DNA from: Pleurocapsaceae cyanobacterium CSU_1_1
GTDB lineage: Bacteria > Cyanobacteriota > Cyanobacteriia > Cyanobacteriales > Xenococcaceae
NCBI GenBank assembly: GCA_012034765.1
Contig: JAAUOU010000014.1
Span: 1 to 50,725 of the forward strand
Direction of reading: 5' to 3'
Length of the DNA: 50,725 nucleotides
The notes below the pieces were generated by a model. It saw only the letters and a program-made list of their open reading frames with translations, was not told the DNA's origin and did no database searches. Positions 8,795 through 17,547 of this stretch are shown piece by piece. Each line of letters starts with the position of its first letter. Positions within the stretch are counted from its first letter, which is position 1. A program made the position numbers and the translations under genes.

Positions 8795-10162
8795 TTACTT
8801 AATCCAAACAGTTTTAATGTTGACAAACTCGTGAATCCCCTGGCTACTTAATTCTCGACCATAGCCCGATCGCTTAATCCCACCGAAAGGCAAACGAGGA
8901 TCGGATTTAACCATGCCGTTGATAAATACTGCCCCTGCTTCGATTTCGGCAACTAGACGTTGGCTTTCTTGAGGATTATTAGTCCAGGCACTAGCACCCA
9001 AACCAAAGGGAATATGATTGGCTAAAGCGATCGCCTCATCCAGATTCTGAACACGAAATAACAATGCCACTGGGCCAAAAAATTCTTCTTGTGCCGTAGC
9101 AGAATCAAAAGGAATATCGGTCAGAATTGTGGGCGGATAATAGTTGCCTGGACGATCTGTAATTGGTTCTCCACCAGTTAAAATCTTGGCTCCTTGCTTG
9201 ACTGCGGCTTTAACCTGTTGGTCTAAGTCTGAGCGAATGGTTGGGGTTGCTAAAGGACCAATATCGGTGTCTTTTTGTAGCGGATCGCCAATAACTAGAA
9301 CCTGAAACCGTTGTAATAATTGTTCTTGAAAGCGATCGCCGATACTTTCTGCCACAATAAATCGTTTGGCAGCAATACAAGACTGTCCGTTATTGAGCAT
9401 TCTAGCTGTAACTGCCGTGCTGACTGCCTCTTCGATGTCGGCACTTTCCATGACAATAAATGGATCGCTACCCCCCAATTCCAACACGACCTTTTTAATC
9501 TGCTGCCCTGCAACGGAGGCTAATGCTGCCCCCGCTGGCTCGCTTCCAGTCAAAGTTGCTGCCTTGACGCGATCGTCTTCAATGATCCCTTTGACCTGAC
9601 TTGCACCAATTAATAAGGTTTGAAACGCTCCTGGGGGGAACCCAGCCTGGGAGATAATCGACTCGATTGCTAAAGCACACTGAGGCACGTTAGAAGCGTG
9701 TTTTAGCAGCCCTACGTTTCCTGCCATCAAAGCAGGAGCAGCAAAGCGAAATACCTGCCAAAAAGGGAAATTCCAGGGCATTACTGCCAAAATTGCTCCT
9801 AAAGGCTGATATGCCACATAACTTTTGCTAGCATCACTATCGATTAGAACATCTGCCAAGAATTCAGGAGCTTTCTGGGCATAGAAGCGACAAACCTTAG
9901 CGCACTTTTCCACTTCGGCGATCGCACTTTGCAGCGTTTTACCCATTTCTGTGGTCATAATCTCAGCAAACTTGAGGCTATCTTGTGATAAAATCTCTGC
10001 TGCTTGGTTCAACCACTGGCTACGTTGAGCAAAGCTTGTCTGACGGTATGACTCAAAAGTTGATTGTGCTAAAGCCAGCTTAGTTTCTATTTCAGAATTA
10101 CTTAGGGGGGTAAAAGTTTTGAGAGTTTCCCCAGTTGCGGGGTTAATAGTTGCGATCGCCAT
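8795..10162 (-). CDS. gabD: NAD(P)-dependent succinate-semialdehyde dehydrogenase
   Basis: Aldehyde dehydrogenase superfamily enzyme, most like the Sad/YneI-type succinate-semialdehyde dehydrogenases. In cyanobacteria such an enzyme converts succinate semialdehyde to succinate and, with 2-oxoglutarate decarboxylase, closes the tricarboxylic acid cycle; it also serves the GABA shunt. The 455-residue protein has the substrate-channel PWNFPFWQ segment (129-136), the catalytic base in LELGG (E228), the nucleophile in GQSCIAAKR (C262) and EEFFGPVA near the C-terminus. Which cofactor it prefers is not visible. The HIP1-bearing start region overlaps nothing. The gene symbol is by similarity; another short-chain aldehyde is possible as substrate. 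Confidence 0.82.
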   Translation of the reverse strand: MAIATINPATGETLKTFTPLSNSEIETKLALAQSTFESYRQTSFAQRSQWLNQAAEILSQDSLKFAEIMTTEMGKTLQSAIAEVEKCAKVCRFYAQKAPEFLADVLIDSDASKSYVAYQPLGAILAVMPWNFPFWQVFRFAAPALMAGNVGLLKHASNVPQCALAIESIISQAGFPPGAFQTLLIGASQVKGIIEDDRVKAATLTGSEPAGAALASVAGQQIKKVVLELGGSDPFIVMESADIEEAVSTAVTARMLNNGQSCIAAKRFIVAESIGDRFQEQLLQRFQVLVIGDPLQKDTDIGPLATPTIRSDLDQQVKAAVKQGAKILTGGEPITDRPGNYYPPTILTDIPFDSATAQEEFFGPVALLFRVQNLDEAIALANHIPFGLGASAWTNNPQESQRLVAEIEAGAVFINGMVKSDPRLPFGGIKRSGYGRELSSQGIHEFVNIKTVWIK

Positions 10163-10249
10163 GGGTCTTTATCTCGGTAGCTATATTTATTAGAGTAACT
10201 CAAGATAAAGCTATAGAATTAACCTGTGGTTCTATAACTTTAGTTAATC

Positions 10250-10425
10250 ATGAACAACGATCTCATCCCTTTCTTAATTGGCATTGGTTTATTAATCAGC
10301 TATCTATTCTTCTCCGCAGCAACGGAAATGGGAACCAAGCTGCCTTGGAAGAAGTAATAAAAAGTCGTTACGGCGATCGCGCTATTGATACTTTGCTCGC
10401 TTGCATTTCATCAAAATCTAAGTAA
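10250..10425 (+). CDS. small single-pass membrane protein, frameshifted
   Basis: An unrecognised small protein split between two frames. From the ATG at 10250 one frame gives a short polar start, a hydrophobic helix (LIPFLIGIGLLISYLFFSAA) and then a stop at about 10355. The frame one base earlier continues with a helical, charged segment, ALEEVIKSRYGDRAIDTLLAC, to a stop at 10423-10425. Adding one G to the GGG run at 10330-10332 joins both as a 58-residue protein with one membrane helix and a cytosolic tail. The join fits the pattern of homopolymer-length errors seen elsewhere in the window. The gene diverges from the aldehyde dehydrogenase gene. Function is unknown. Confidence 0.5.
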
Positions 10426-10477
10426 CTTTAAGTTAAAGTGCTTCCCCAAATAATTTTAAATGTATTGTTGAAAAAGT

Positions 10478-11241
10478 TTAAAAGACGATGATTGATAAGA
10501 CAAAGCTGGCGATCGCCATGAGCATTAACATAATGCTTTTAAGATAAGCTTGGCGGTTAAATTGTGGTTGACTATAAAATCGGTTATTTTGAAATTTTGA
10601 TTGATAAAACAGGGAAATGTCTTGAGTGGCAGGAAGATCAAAAATAGGAGCTAAACTAGTCTTGTTGATGACAGGGTTGACTGAATTGCGAACTAAAATA
10701 TTGCTAGTATTAGTAAAAGTTTTCTGAAGTTTGGGGCGTTGGCTTTTAAGGGCTGGTTGATAAACGCTTTTGTGATATTTTGCAGATAAACGCTCTTTTT
10801 TTGATATTTAATCATACTTATTATTGGTCTGCGCTTAACTGTTTTGGTAGATAGTTTGGCTTCAACGTAGTCATAACCCTTACCCAAAGAACGAATTGTC
10901 CGCTTAAGATCTTCAACTAAACTATCTTTTAAGAGATATCCTGATGCACCTGCCTGTAAAGCCTGCGTAATGTAACTCGGTTGTTTATGACTGGTCAACA
11001 CAATTACTCTAGTATCGGGCATGTATTGGCAAATATATTTTGTAGCGACAATGCCGTTCATCTTGGGCATTTCAATATCAATTAAAACCAGATCGGGCTG
11101 TAATTTGATCACTTGATTGATCGCACTATGACCATCTTGAGCTGTACCCACTATCTCTATTTCTGGCTCGTGTTTTAAAATTGCCTTGATGCCTTCTAAC
11201 ATGAGATATTGATCGTCAGCTAGAAAAAGTTTGATCTTCAT
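10478..11241 (-). CDS. receiver protein with C-terminal membrane helix (frameshifted)
   Basis: NarL-type receiver domain without a LuxR DNA-binding domain. The first 125 residues are a canonical receiver: acidic pair at D9-D10, phospho-acceptor D55 in LIDIEMP, a switch Thr in VLTS and K105 in YLLKD. The frame as written stops at 10693 after an improbable tail. Adding one A to the run of seven (plus-strand T at 10796-10802) restores 254 residues: receiver, a basic Q/N/S-rich linker of about 80 residues, and a final hydrophobic segment (IMLMLMAIASFVLSIIVF) ending at the stop at 10478-10480. The result would be a response regulator tethered to the membrane. The receiver resembles the one fused to HlyD at 28961-31253. 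Function is unknown. Confidence 0.7.
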
Positions 11242-11276
11242 AAAATCTGGTTGGGCGATAAGATAAATTGAAATAT

Positions 11277-11885
11277 TCAGCGACTAAAAATAAGGGATAA
11301 ATTATTAGCGGGCATTGAAATAACTTGCTGTAATTTTAGGTTTTGCGCTGCTGCTGTCTCAACCACTTCTTCTAAATCCCTCACTCCCCAAAGAGGATTG
11401 CGATCGCGTAAAGAACGATCAAAACTGGCGTTGCTTGGGGCAGTATGCTCGCCATCACACTTATAAGGACCATAAAGATACAGGATGCCATCATCAGGTA
11501 AAATTTGTCCAGCCCCTGCAATTAAGCCTAAACAAGCCTGCCAAGGGGCAATATGAATCATATTAATATTAACGATGGCGTTAATAGCGTGATTTTTTAC
11601 CTGCTGTTGCCAATTTTCCTGAGTTACATCAATAAGCAAGGGTAACTCTAAATTATCAACAGGACAAGCATTTTTCCAGGCAACAATACTTTCCGTAGCC
11701 AAAGAATTAACGTCAGAAGGAATCCAGCGACATGATTTTAACTCCGAAGCGAAAAAAATGGCGTGTTCTCCCGTCCCACTAGCAATTTCTAGCACATTAC
11801 TATTAGTTGGCAAAACTTCTGAGAGGATTTTTAAGATGGGTTCGCGATTACGTTGAGTCGCTGGGGCATACTGTCTGGCATCCAT
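11277..11885 (-). CDS. DUF938 family SAM-dependent methyltransferase-like protein
   Basis: A 202-residue member of DUF938, a class I methyltransferase-like family of unknown substrate. It has the family N-terminus MDARQYAPATQRNREPI, a SAM-binding motif VLEIASGTGEHA (31-42), NINMIHIAPW, LYLYGPYKCDGEHT and FDRSLRDRNPLWGVRDLE. Length is normal for the family. The receiver gene lies 35 bases downstream on the same strand, so the two may share a transcript, although nothing ties them functionally. Confidence 0.85.
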   Translation of the reverse strand: MDARQYAPATQRNREPILKILSEVLPTNSNVLEIASGTGEHAIFFASELKSCRWIPSDVNSLATESIVAWKNACPVDNLELPLLIDVTQENWQQQVKNHAINAIVNINMIHIAPWQACLGLIAGAGQILPDDGILYLYGPYKCDGEHTAPSNASFDRSLRDRNPLWGVRDLEEVVETAAAQNLKLQQVISMPANNLSLIFSR

Positions 11886-12180
11886 TGGCTTTATGATTTA
11901 AAACGCAGAGAAGTTGGATTAGCCATTTTATCTAAAATTTTAGAGTCTGGGTGTTTATATATTTTTATTGTGGATATTTCTAGAACTTACACAAGAATCA
12001 TTAATCAGTAAATAATCATGAGTTGCTTAATTTTTGCTAATCAAAGCGATCGCCTCAAGGTTGGCTAGATTAAGTTATGAAACGTTAACTTGACCAAAAT
12101 ATGGAAATTTTTGTAACTTTAAATACAGAAAGTATTTTTTATTTATGATTTCAAGTGCTTGAAATAATGAGGAAGGAATT

Positions 12181-12441
12181 ATGGCGATTCAAAAACTAAG
12201 GGAACAAAATTTGGCAGTGCAATGGTGTTCAGTTCCTCTTAATCGACAAGAAAGAACAACGATGCCCCAACCTCAGTCAGATAATTGGGTACAACTATTA
12301 GAACCAGAATCATTTAGTCCTTTTTGTCATGACGAAGCTTTGCTGCTTTGTCAAATATCCAACTGGGAGTGGGCTGCTTGGATTCCCAGCCATGGGGAAG
12401 CTGTGGTTAATATTGAGCAATTTTGTTTTCCTAACAGCTAA
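12181..12441 (+). CDS. conserved small protein of unknown function
   Basis: An 86-residue protein I do not recognise. A strong Shine-Dalgarno-like GAGGAAGG lies just before the ATG at 12181, and the composition is protein-like, with a tryptophan-rich C-terminal half (CQISNWEWAAWIPSHGEAVVNIEQF). There is no signal peptide or membrane helix. About 295 bases of AT-rich DNA upstream separate it from the divergent DUF938 gene; I see no RNA gene or strong repeat there. Probably a cyanobacteria-specific cytosolic protein. Confidence 0.6.
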   Translation: MAIQKLREQNLAVQWCSVPLNRQERTTMPQPQSDNWVQLLEPESFSPFCHDEALLLCQISNWEWAAWIPSHGEAVVNIEQFCFPNS

Positions 12442-12578
12442 ATTTTGGCGATCGCAATTTTAGTGCTGGTTATTTTATAGCTAATTTTTCTCTAGACTTT
12501 TTTGTTTACTTTGCATCATCAGGTTAGGTACAGCCATTTCTACTTTTAAATTCAGTTAAGATCGAACAAACAGCAAAC

Positions 12579-13991
12579 ATGCAAGTACCTAAAATGATGA
12601 CAACAGCTACAGCAAGTACAGCAACAACAGAGCAGTTAAAAAGCGCGATCGCAACTTATCAAGATCAAGTAGATTATCTAGAAATTCGCGTAGAACAAAG
12701 TGAATCAACAGGGCTTTCTTTTCGAGGTAAACAGTTAGACTCGGTAGATCGTAGTTTTTCTCTAGGGGGAGGCATTCGCGCCTGCCATAAGGGAGGTTGG
12801 AGTTTTGTTACTTTTAACGGTTTGCAAGAGCTTAACGCGAGAATTGAAGAGGCAATTTCTCAAGCAAAGCTGGTAGGGAAAGAAGAGACGCAGCTAGCTA
12901 CAGCAGAAGCGATTGAAGACTATGTTCCAGAAAAGATTAAACGCGATCCCCGCACGGTGTCTCTCAAAGATAAGCGGGAACTATTAGAAGCTTATAACGA
13001 GATTTTGCTCAATTTTGACCCGCGCATTCAAACGACAATGGCAAGTATTGGCGATCGCTTTGCGACCAAAACCTTAATTAACTCCACTGGTAGCTGTATT
13101 GTCCAAGAAAGGCTGGATATCAACGGGCGATTTGCAGCGATCGCCAAAGGAGAAGATGGAGTTGTCCGTCAGGGTTTTGAATCGGTTCATTCCCGTAATG
13201 ATTTTGATGCTTTAGTGGGGATTGAAGATCGGGTTAAAGGGGCAGCAGAGAGAGCAGTTAGACAGTTAGAAGCAAAATCTGTCAAAGGTGGTCAATATAC
13301 AGTAATTCTCGATCCCTATCTCGCTGGAGTATTTATTCACGAGGCTTTTGGACACCTCTCTGAGGCTGATTTTGTCTATGAAAACCCCAAGATGCAAGAA
13401 TTATTAACTCTGGGTAAACCGATGGGCATTGAACAGTTAAACGTAGTTGATGATGCCACGATGGAAAATCTGCCTGGATCGATGAAGTACGATGATGAAG
13501 GAGTTCCAGGACAACGCAAATATTTAATTAAAAACGGTGTCTTAACTGAAAGATTACACTCCCGTGAGACAGCAGGTAAGATGGCTGAAGCACCTACGGG
13601 GAACGCTAGAGCAATTCGTGCTAACTATCCGCCCATTGTACGGATGACTAATACAGCGATTGAACCTGGGGATACTCCTCTAGAGGAAATGTTTGCAGGG
13701 ATTGAAGAAGGGGTATATGCCGTCAGAATGCTGGGAGGACAAACCAATGGCGAAATGTTTACCTTTGCAGCAGCCGAAGGGTATATGATCCGTGATGGCA
13801 AAATTGCCGAACCTGTCAGCGATGTAACTTTATCGGGGAATGTGTTTCAGACTCTTCAGGATATAGATGCAATCAGTAGCGACACTCTCTATACTAATGG
13901 TGGCTGCGGTAAAGGGGGACAAATGCCTTTGCCTGTTAGTGTTGGCGGCCCTCATATTCGCATCAGAAACGTTGTAGTTGGTGGCAGATAG
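12579..13991 (+). CDS. tldD: TldD metalloprotease
   Basis: TldD/PmbA-family zinc metallopeptidase subunit. In Enterobacteria TldD pairs with TldE to trim unfolded peptides such as microcin precursors and CcdA; the cyanobacterial substrate is unknown. The protein is 470 residues. The HExxxH zinc motif is HEAFGH (254-259), followed by LSEADF, and the C-terminal half has the family pattern GTCG-like TNGGCGKGGQMPLPVSVGG. The ATG at 12579 is used; ATGs at 12594 and 12597 are alternatives that would remove only a few residues. No tldE partner lies beside it. A short hairpin just after the stop may be the terminator. Confidence 0.9.
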   Translation: MQVPKMMTTATASTATTEQLKSAIATYQDQVDYLEIRVEQSESTGLSFRGKQLDSVDRSFSLGGGIRACHKGGWSFVTFNGLQELNARIEEAISQAKLVGKEETQLATAEAIEDYVPEKIKRDPRTVSLKDKRELLEAYNEILLNFDPRIQTTMASIGDRFATKTLINSTGSCIVQERLDINGRFAAIAKGEDGVVRQGFESVHSRNDFDALVGIEDRVKGAAERAVRQLEAKSVKGGQYTVILDPYLAGVFIHEAFGHLSEADFVYENPKMQELLTLGKPMGIEQLNVVDDATMENLPGSMKYDDEGVPGQRKYLIKNGVLTERLHSRETAGKMAEAPTGNARAIRANYPPIVRMTNTAIEPGDTPLEEMFAGIEEGVYAVRMLGGQTNGEMFTFAAAEGYMIRDGKIAEPVSDVTLSGNVFQTLQDIDAISSDTLYTNGGCGKGGQMPLPVSVGGPHIRIRNVVVGGR

Positions 13992-14016
13992 AACAATCTT
14001 TTGCTGATTGTTGTTT
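13992..14016 (+). terminator. possible terminator after tldD
   Basis: An inverted repeat with arms AACAATC (13992-13998) and GATTGTT (14006-14012) lies directly after the tldD stop, followed by GTTT. The T tract is weak, so efficiency is uncertain. Confidence 0.4.
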
Positions 14017-14050
14017 GGGGACTTGGGGACTTGGGGTAATAATTATCTTC

Positions 14051-14077
14051 CTACTTCCCTACTTCCCTACTTCCCTA
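14051..14077. repeat. tandem octamer repeat, unit CTACTTCC
   Basis: Three full copies of CTACTTCC plus a partial copy lie between the convergent tldD and cysE genes. A short GGGGACTT duplication sits just upstream at about 14017-14036, roughly complementary in character, so the pair may fold on itself. It has the same style as the repeat at 22083-22122. Confidence 0.7.
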
Positions 14078-14093
14078 TTTTGTTTAAAGGAAA

Positions 14094-14873
14094 CTAATTA
14101 TTTTCCCTCAGTAATTCTTCGCCCAAAAACTCTCTAATCTCTTTATCACGTAATAAGCAGCTATCTTCGACTTGATGACATAGTTCCTTTTCCCCTGACT
14201 CGGATAATGCTGCTGCAACTAAGTATTTGCTTGCCGATTGAGACTCTCTTAACTGTTTTACTTCTTGCTCCAAAGACTCAATGCGATCGACTAGAGTACG
14301 GATCACTGCTGCTTCTGAATCGGGTAGATTACCGTGTTCTAAAGGATCTACTTTTACTCCCGAACGGTAAATTACTCTACCTGGGATACCCACTACCGTG
14401 CAGTTAGAAGGTACATCTCGCAAGACGACCGAACCTGCGCCGATACGCACATCATTTCCAATTTGAATATTACCTAAAACTTTTGCCCCACCGCCAATAA
14501 CAACATTTTCTCCCAAGGTAGGATGACGTTTACCAAGTTCTTTCCCTGTTCCGCCTAAAGTAACTCCCTGATAAATTAAGCAGTAGTTACCAATAATTGC
14601 GGTTTCACCAATCACCACTCCCATGCCATGATCGATAAACACCCCTTGCCCAATTTGCGCTCCTGGATGGATTTCGATGCCTGTTAAAAAACGAGCTAGA
14701 TGAGAAATAAAGCGCGGAAAAAAAGGAATGCCGATTCTATAAAGCCAATGGGCAATACGATGGCAAGATAAAGCCTGTAAACCTGGATAACAAACTAAAA
14801 CCTCTAGCCAGTTGCGGGCTGCGGGGTCGCGCTCAAAAATGATGCGAAAGTCAGCGACTAGTGAGGAAAGCAT
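14094..14873 (-). CDS. cysE: serine O-acetyltransferase
   Basis: Catalyses acetyl transfer from acetyl-CoA to L-serine, the first step of cysteine synthesis. The 259-residue protein has the N-terminal helical part ([32 protein letters not shown]) and a left-handed beta-helix of hexapeptide repeats ([57 protein letters not shown]). The active-site His and Asp sit in the FIDHG and KRHP turns. A 60-residue acidic C-terminal extension follows the fold and is seen in many cyanobacterial copies. It lies downstream of ftn2 on the same strand, 128 bases away, with an inverted repeat in the gap. Confidence 0.93.
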   Translation of the reverse strand: MLSSLVADFRIIFERDPAARNWLEVLVCYPGLQALSCHRIAHWLYRIGIPFFPRFISHLARFLTGIEIHPGAQIGQGVFIDHGMGVVIGETAIIGNYCLIYQGVTLGGTGKELGKRHPTLGENVVIGGGAKVLGNIQIGNDVRIGAGSVVLRDVPSNCTVVGIPGRVIYRSGVKVDPLEHGNLPDSEAAVIRTLVDRIESLEQEVKQLRESQSASKYLVAAALSESGEKELCHQVEDSCLLRDKEIREFLGEELLRENN

Positions 14874-14956
14874 CAGTTATTATCCTTTATTTGATTAATG
14901 TTTAAGATGAACGAAACTATTCTATCTTTTTCACGACGCTTGTGATCTCTATAATT

Positions 14957-14974
14957 TGGTGTAATATCACACCA
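14957..14974. promoter_or_regulatory. inverted repeat between ftn2 and cysE
   Basis: Perfect six-base arms TGGTGT (14957-14962) and ACACCA (14969-14974) around AATATC. The position suits either a weak terminator for ftn2 or an operator for cysE; the sequence alone does not decide. Confidence 0.35.
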
Positions 14975-15001
14975 GTTTTAATTTATTTATGCCCACGTTT
15001 A

Positions 15002-17308
15002 CTAAAGCGTTTTTAACACTTCTGCCTGTTGAATCAGCCATTTTTCTCCTTGGCGAATCAATTGATAACGCACTAACAGTTTGTCGTCATAAGATTCAGC
15101 GTTATTTAGCTGACCCGACTGGTAATGTTTGGCGGTTTCTTTAATTTCTGCTTCCGCCGTTGCTTTATTTTGATTATTAGGGTCTATTTTTGCCGATCGC
15201 ATGACTAGAGAATGTTCATACTCTCGATAGATGTTTTCTTGTTGATATATTGTTGCGCTTGCTCGCCAGGTAGTTAAAAGTGGCTCTGCTAAAATGCTGT
15301 TTAAGCGATCGATTTGATGCTCCTTGCCGAAAGCCGCCGATTTGCTGTTTAACCAGGCTTGAATTGCTTGTTGAGATTGCTGAGTTAGGGTTAACTGAGG
15401 CGCGGGTTTTTTGGTTACAGATTGAGTCTTTTTCGGCGGAATTTCTACCGAGGGTTGGTTCAGCGCGATCGCCAATCCTTCCTGGCTGGCTGTTTTGTTG
15501 GCTGGAGACAGAAACAGCTTCATTCCTAAATAGCTAACTGTGCCAATGCCTAAAATCAAGCTGATGATAAATAGCCAGCCTTGCCAAATTGTTTTAGGAC
15601 TACGTTTTTTCTGACCAGCTTTTTTGCCTCTAGCTTTTTTCTGCGCCTTTTGGATGACAGATTCTGGTACTGCTCTAGTGTTTTTAGGCTCTAAAGGCAA
15701 TAACAGAGATTTTTTGGGACTAGATGGATGAGTAGTTTGGGTCGAAATTGGGTCAACAGGCTTCAATCCTGAGCAAGCAGTAGCTTGCTCTCGTTCCATC
15801 GTGGCAGTAGAAGAACTCTGGCGATTAGCGCTAGATCCTCCCAGTTCTTTCGCAACAGACTCAACCTGGGCAGCACTGACAGTTGATTTTTCTCCAGAAA
15901 ATAGATTACGCCATAAAGCCATAATTCTCGAATTTGCCCTTTCTGTCTTTCTTTGCCCTCTTTGTTGGGAGGCTGCTTCTCGGTTGAGCGCGTTTTCTCC
16001 CATGGTAGCTGGAGCTAACTGTTCTACATAGGCTTGAACTTGCGGATCGGCAAAATATTCTTTGAGGGTTAGTTCGGTAGGCGCTAGATCGACAAATTGC
16101 GCCAAAACATCTTGTACGAGCCACTGTTGAGCATAAAAGCATAATCCTGGTAACAAATCCGAACTATCTATAGCGTGCTGCTGTACCTGCTGGAGTTGAC
16201 TAGGATCGGGAGAATTTTTTAGTTTATTAACTGCTTTTTCGATATGTCCCAACAATAAAGCGGCGATCGCCTGTTCCCAGCTAACGTCCTGTTTTTCACT
16301 GAGATAATCCAATTTTCTCTGGGCGCGTGAAACTAGCTCTGGTCGTTTTAGACTAAATCCTTGTCCTAATAAGGCATAAACTGCTAAGTAATTAGCGATC
16401 GCCGATTGTGACTGACTTTTATTATCAAACAACTCTTGTTGTTCGGCAGAAGTAAGATATGTTCTTAGCTGCTGAATAAAACATAAAAACTGATCGAAAT
16501 TTAGACCAGAGCGATCTTCTCCTTTACCCTCAATTCCCTGACGCTGAATTAACATCGACTGCAACAATCTAAGCCCTTCTGTCCTAGCGGCTGACTTGCC
16601 AGGATTGCGCGAAATCAATTCTAAAACTCGGTAGGGACGAAGTTTACATAAATCTTGTTCTAATTCTGCCTGCAAGTGGGGAAACAAGCTTTTTTGGTGG
16701 AGTAGCTCGATTCCCAATTGACTCGACAAAGCTGCACTTTCATATTCCCGACGATGCCACTGCTCTCTGCCCAACTCCATATAGGCTAAAGTCAAAACTA
16801 AAATCAAATCTTCTTGAGTCGTGTCGAGAGAAAGCTCATTGGCTTGGTGTTTTGGCTGCTCTAGTTCTCGACGGTTAAATTCATCTATTCCCAGCCTGAG
16901 AACTGTTTCATACTCCCCCAATTCATGCAAAATCAATAAAGCCCCGACAATTTGGCTTGCCGAAATCTCAATAGTCGGGTTAGCCAGGACAATATTCTCT
17001 TCTTGTGGGCTGATCTTACCCGCTAGATCTTGTTCATCAACTGTTGATTGACCATCTTCTTTAATCGCTTCTGGAGTTGCTGGCTGCATATTCAGCAAAA
17101 ATTGAGCATCGTAACTAGCTCTTTGTTCTGAATTTGACAACACCTGATAAGAATACTCAATTAGTTGTTGACGAGCTTTAACCGCCTCTTCGCTATATTC
17201 ACGGCGAGGCTGCTGCAAAAGACGATCATTATAAGCTTGTTCCAACTGTGCTGAGTTAGCTTTGACAGGAACACTGAGAATGCGGTAGTAGTCGAGGGGG
17301 ATTCGCAC
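15002..17308 (-). CDS. ftn2: cell division protein Ftn2/ZipN (ARC6 homologue)
   Basis: Membrane-anchored divisome protein that links FtsZ to the inner membrane in cyanobacteria; the plant chloroplast homologue is ARC6. The N-terminal J-like domain (IPLDYYRILSVP, about 1-65) lacks the HPD tripeptide of true DnaJ proteins, as is usual for ARC6. A helical, TPR-like region covers about 120-420, followed by a charged linker, a transmembrane helix near 572-596 (WLFIISLILGIGTVSYLGM) after a basic KKRSPK segment, and a C-terminal IMS/DUF4101 domain of about 130 residues ending TLTQQ to LIQQAEVLKTL. I choose the GTG at 17308 because it gives the family start VRIPLDYYRIL and has AGAGGA upstream; the frame is open to 17353. 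It is near minCDE, which fits a division role. Confidence 0.92.
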   Translation of the reverse strand: MRIPLDYYRILSVPVKANSAQLEQAYNDRLLQQPRREYSEEAVKARQQLIEYSYQVLSNSEQRASYDAQFLLNMQPATPEAIKEDGQSTVDEQDLAGKISPQEENIVLANPTIEISASQIVGALLILHELGEYETVLRLGIDEFNRRELEQPKHQANELSLDTTQEDLILVLTLAYMELGREQWHRREYESAALSSQLGIELLHQKSLFPHLQAELEQDLCKLRPYRVLELISRNPGKSAARTEGLRLLQSMLIQRQGIEGKGEDRSGLNFDQFLCFIQQLRTYLTSAEQQELFDNKSQSQSAIANYLAVYALLGQGFSLKRPELVSRAQRKLDYLSEKQDVSWEQAIAALLLGHIEKAVNKLKNSPDPSQLQQVQQHAIDSSDLLPGLCFYAQQWLVQDVLAQFVDLAPTELTLKEYFADPQVQAYVEQLAPATMGENALNREAASQQRGQRKTERANSRIMALWRNLFSGEKSTVSAAQVESVAKELGGSSANRQSSSTATMEREQATACSGLKPVDPISTQTTHPSSPKKSLLLPLEPKNTRAVPESVIQKAQKKARGKKAGQKKRSPKTIWQGWLFIISLILGIGTVSYLGMKLFLSPANKTASQEGLAIALNQPSVEIPPKKTQSVTKKPAPQLTLTQQSQQAIQAWLNSKSAAFGKEHQIDRLNSILAEPLLTTWRASATIYQQENIYREYEHSLVMRSAKIDPNNQNKATAEAEIKETAKHYQSGQLNNAESYDDKLLVRYQLIRQGEKWLIQQAEVLKTL

Positions 17309-17547
17309 GATGATGATTCCTCTGGACGGCTTTAACGTCCTGGTAAGTGACAAATAAGTGAAAGAATAGAAAATAACTTAGCTGAACTCTTTCATTGGGG
17401 TTTCAAAGAGATTTCAACAATCTACTACACTTGAATATCCCATGTTGTGCTTTTTGCCAGCATTCTAACTCAAGTTTATTTAAACCACATCAAATAAACA
17501 GATTTATTTGAGAAAATACAAACATCTGTAAACTTTGCTGAAAAAAT

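Noticed and set aside
10150-10425. Single 91-residue protein starting at 10150
   Set aside because: The first 60 residues have no protein-like pattern and overlap the start of the aldehyde dehydrogenase gene; the real N-terminus is in the frame starting at 10250.
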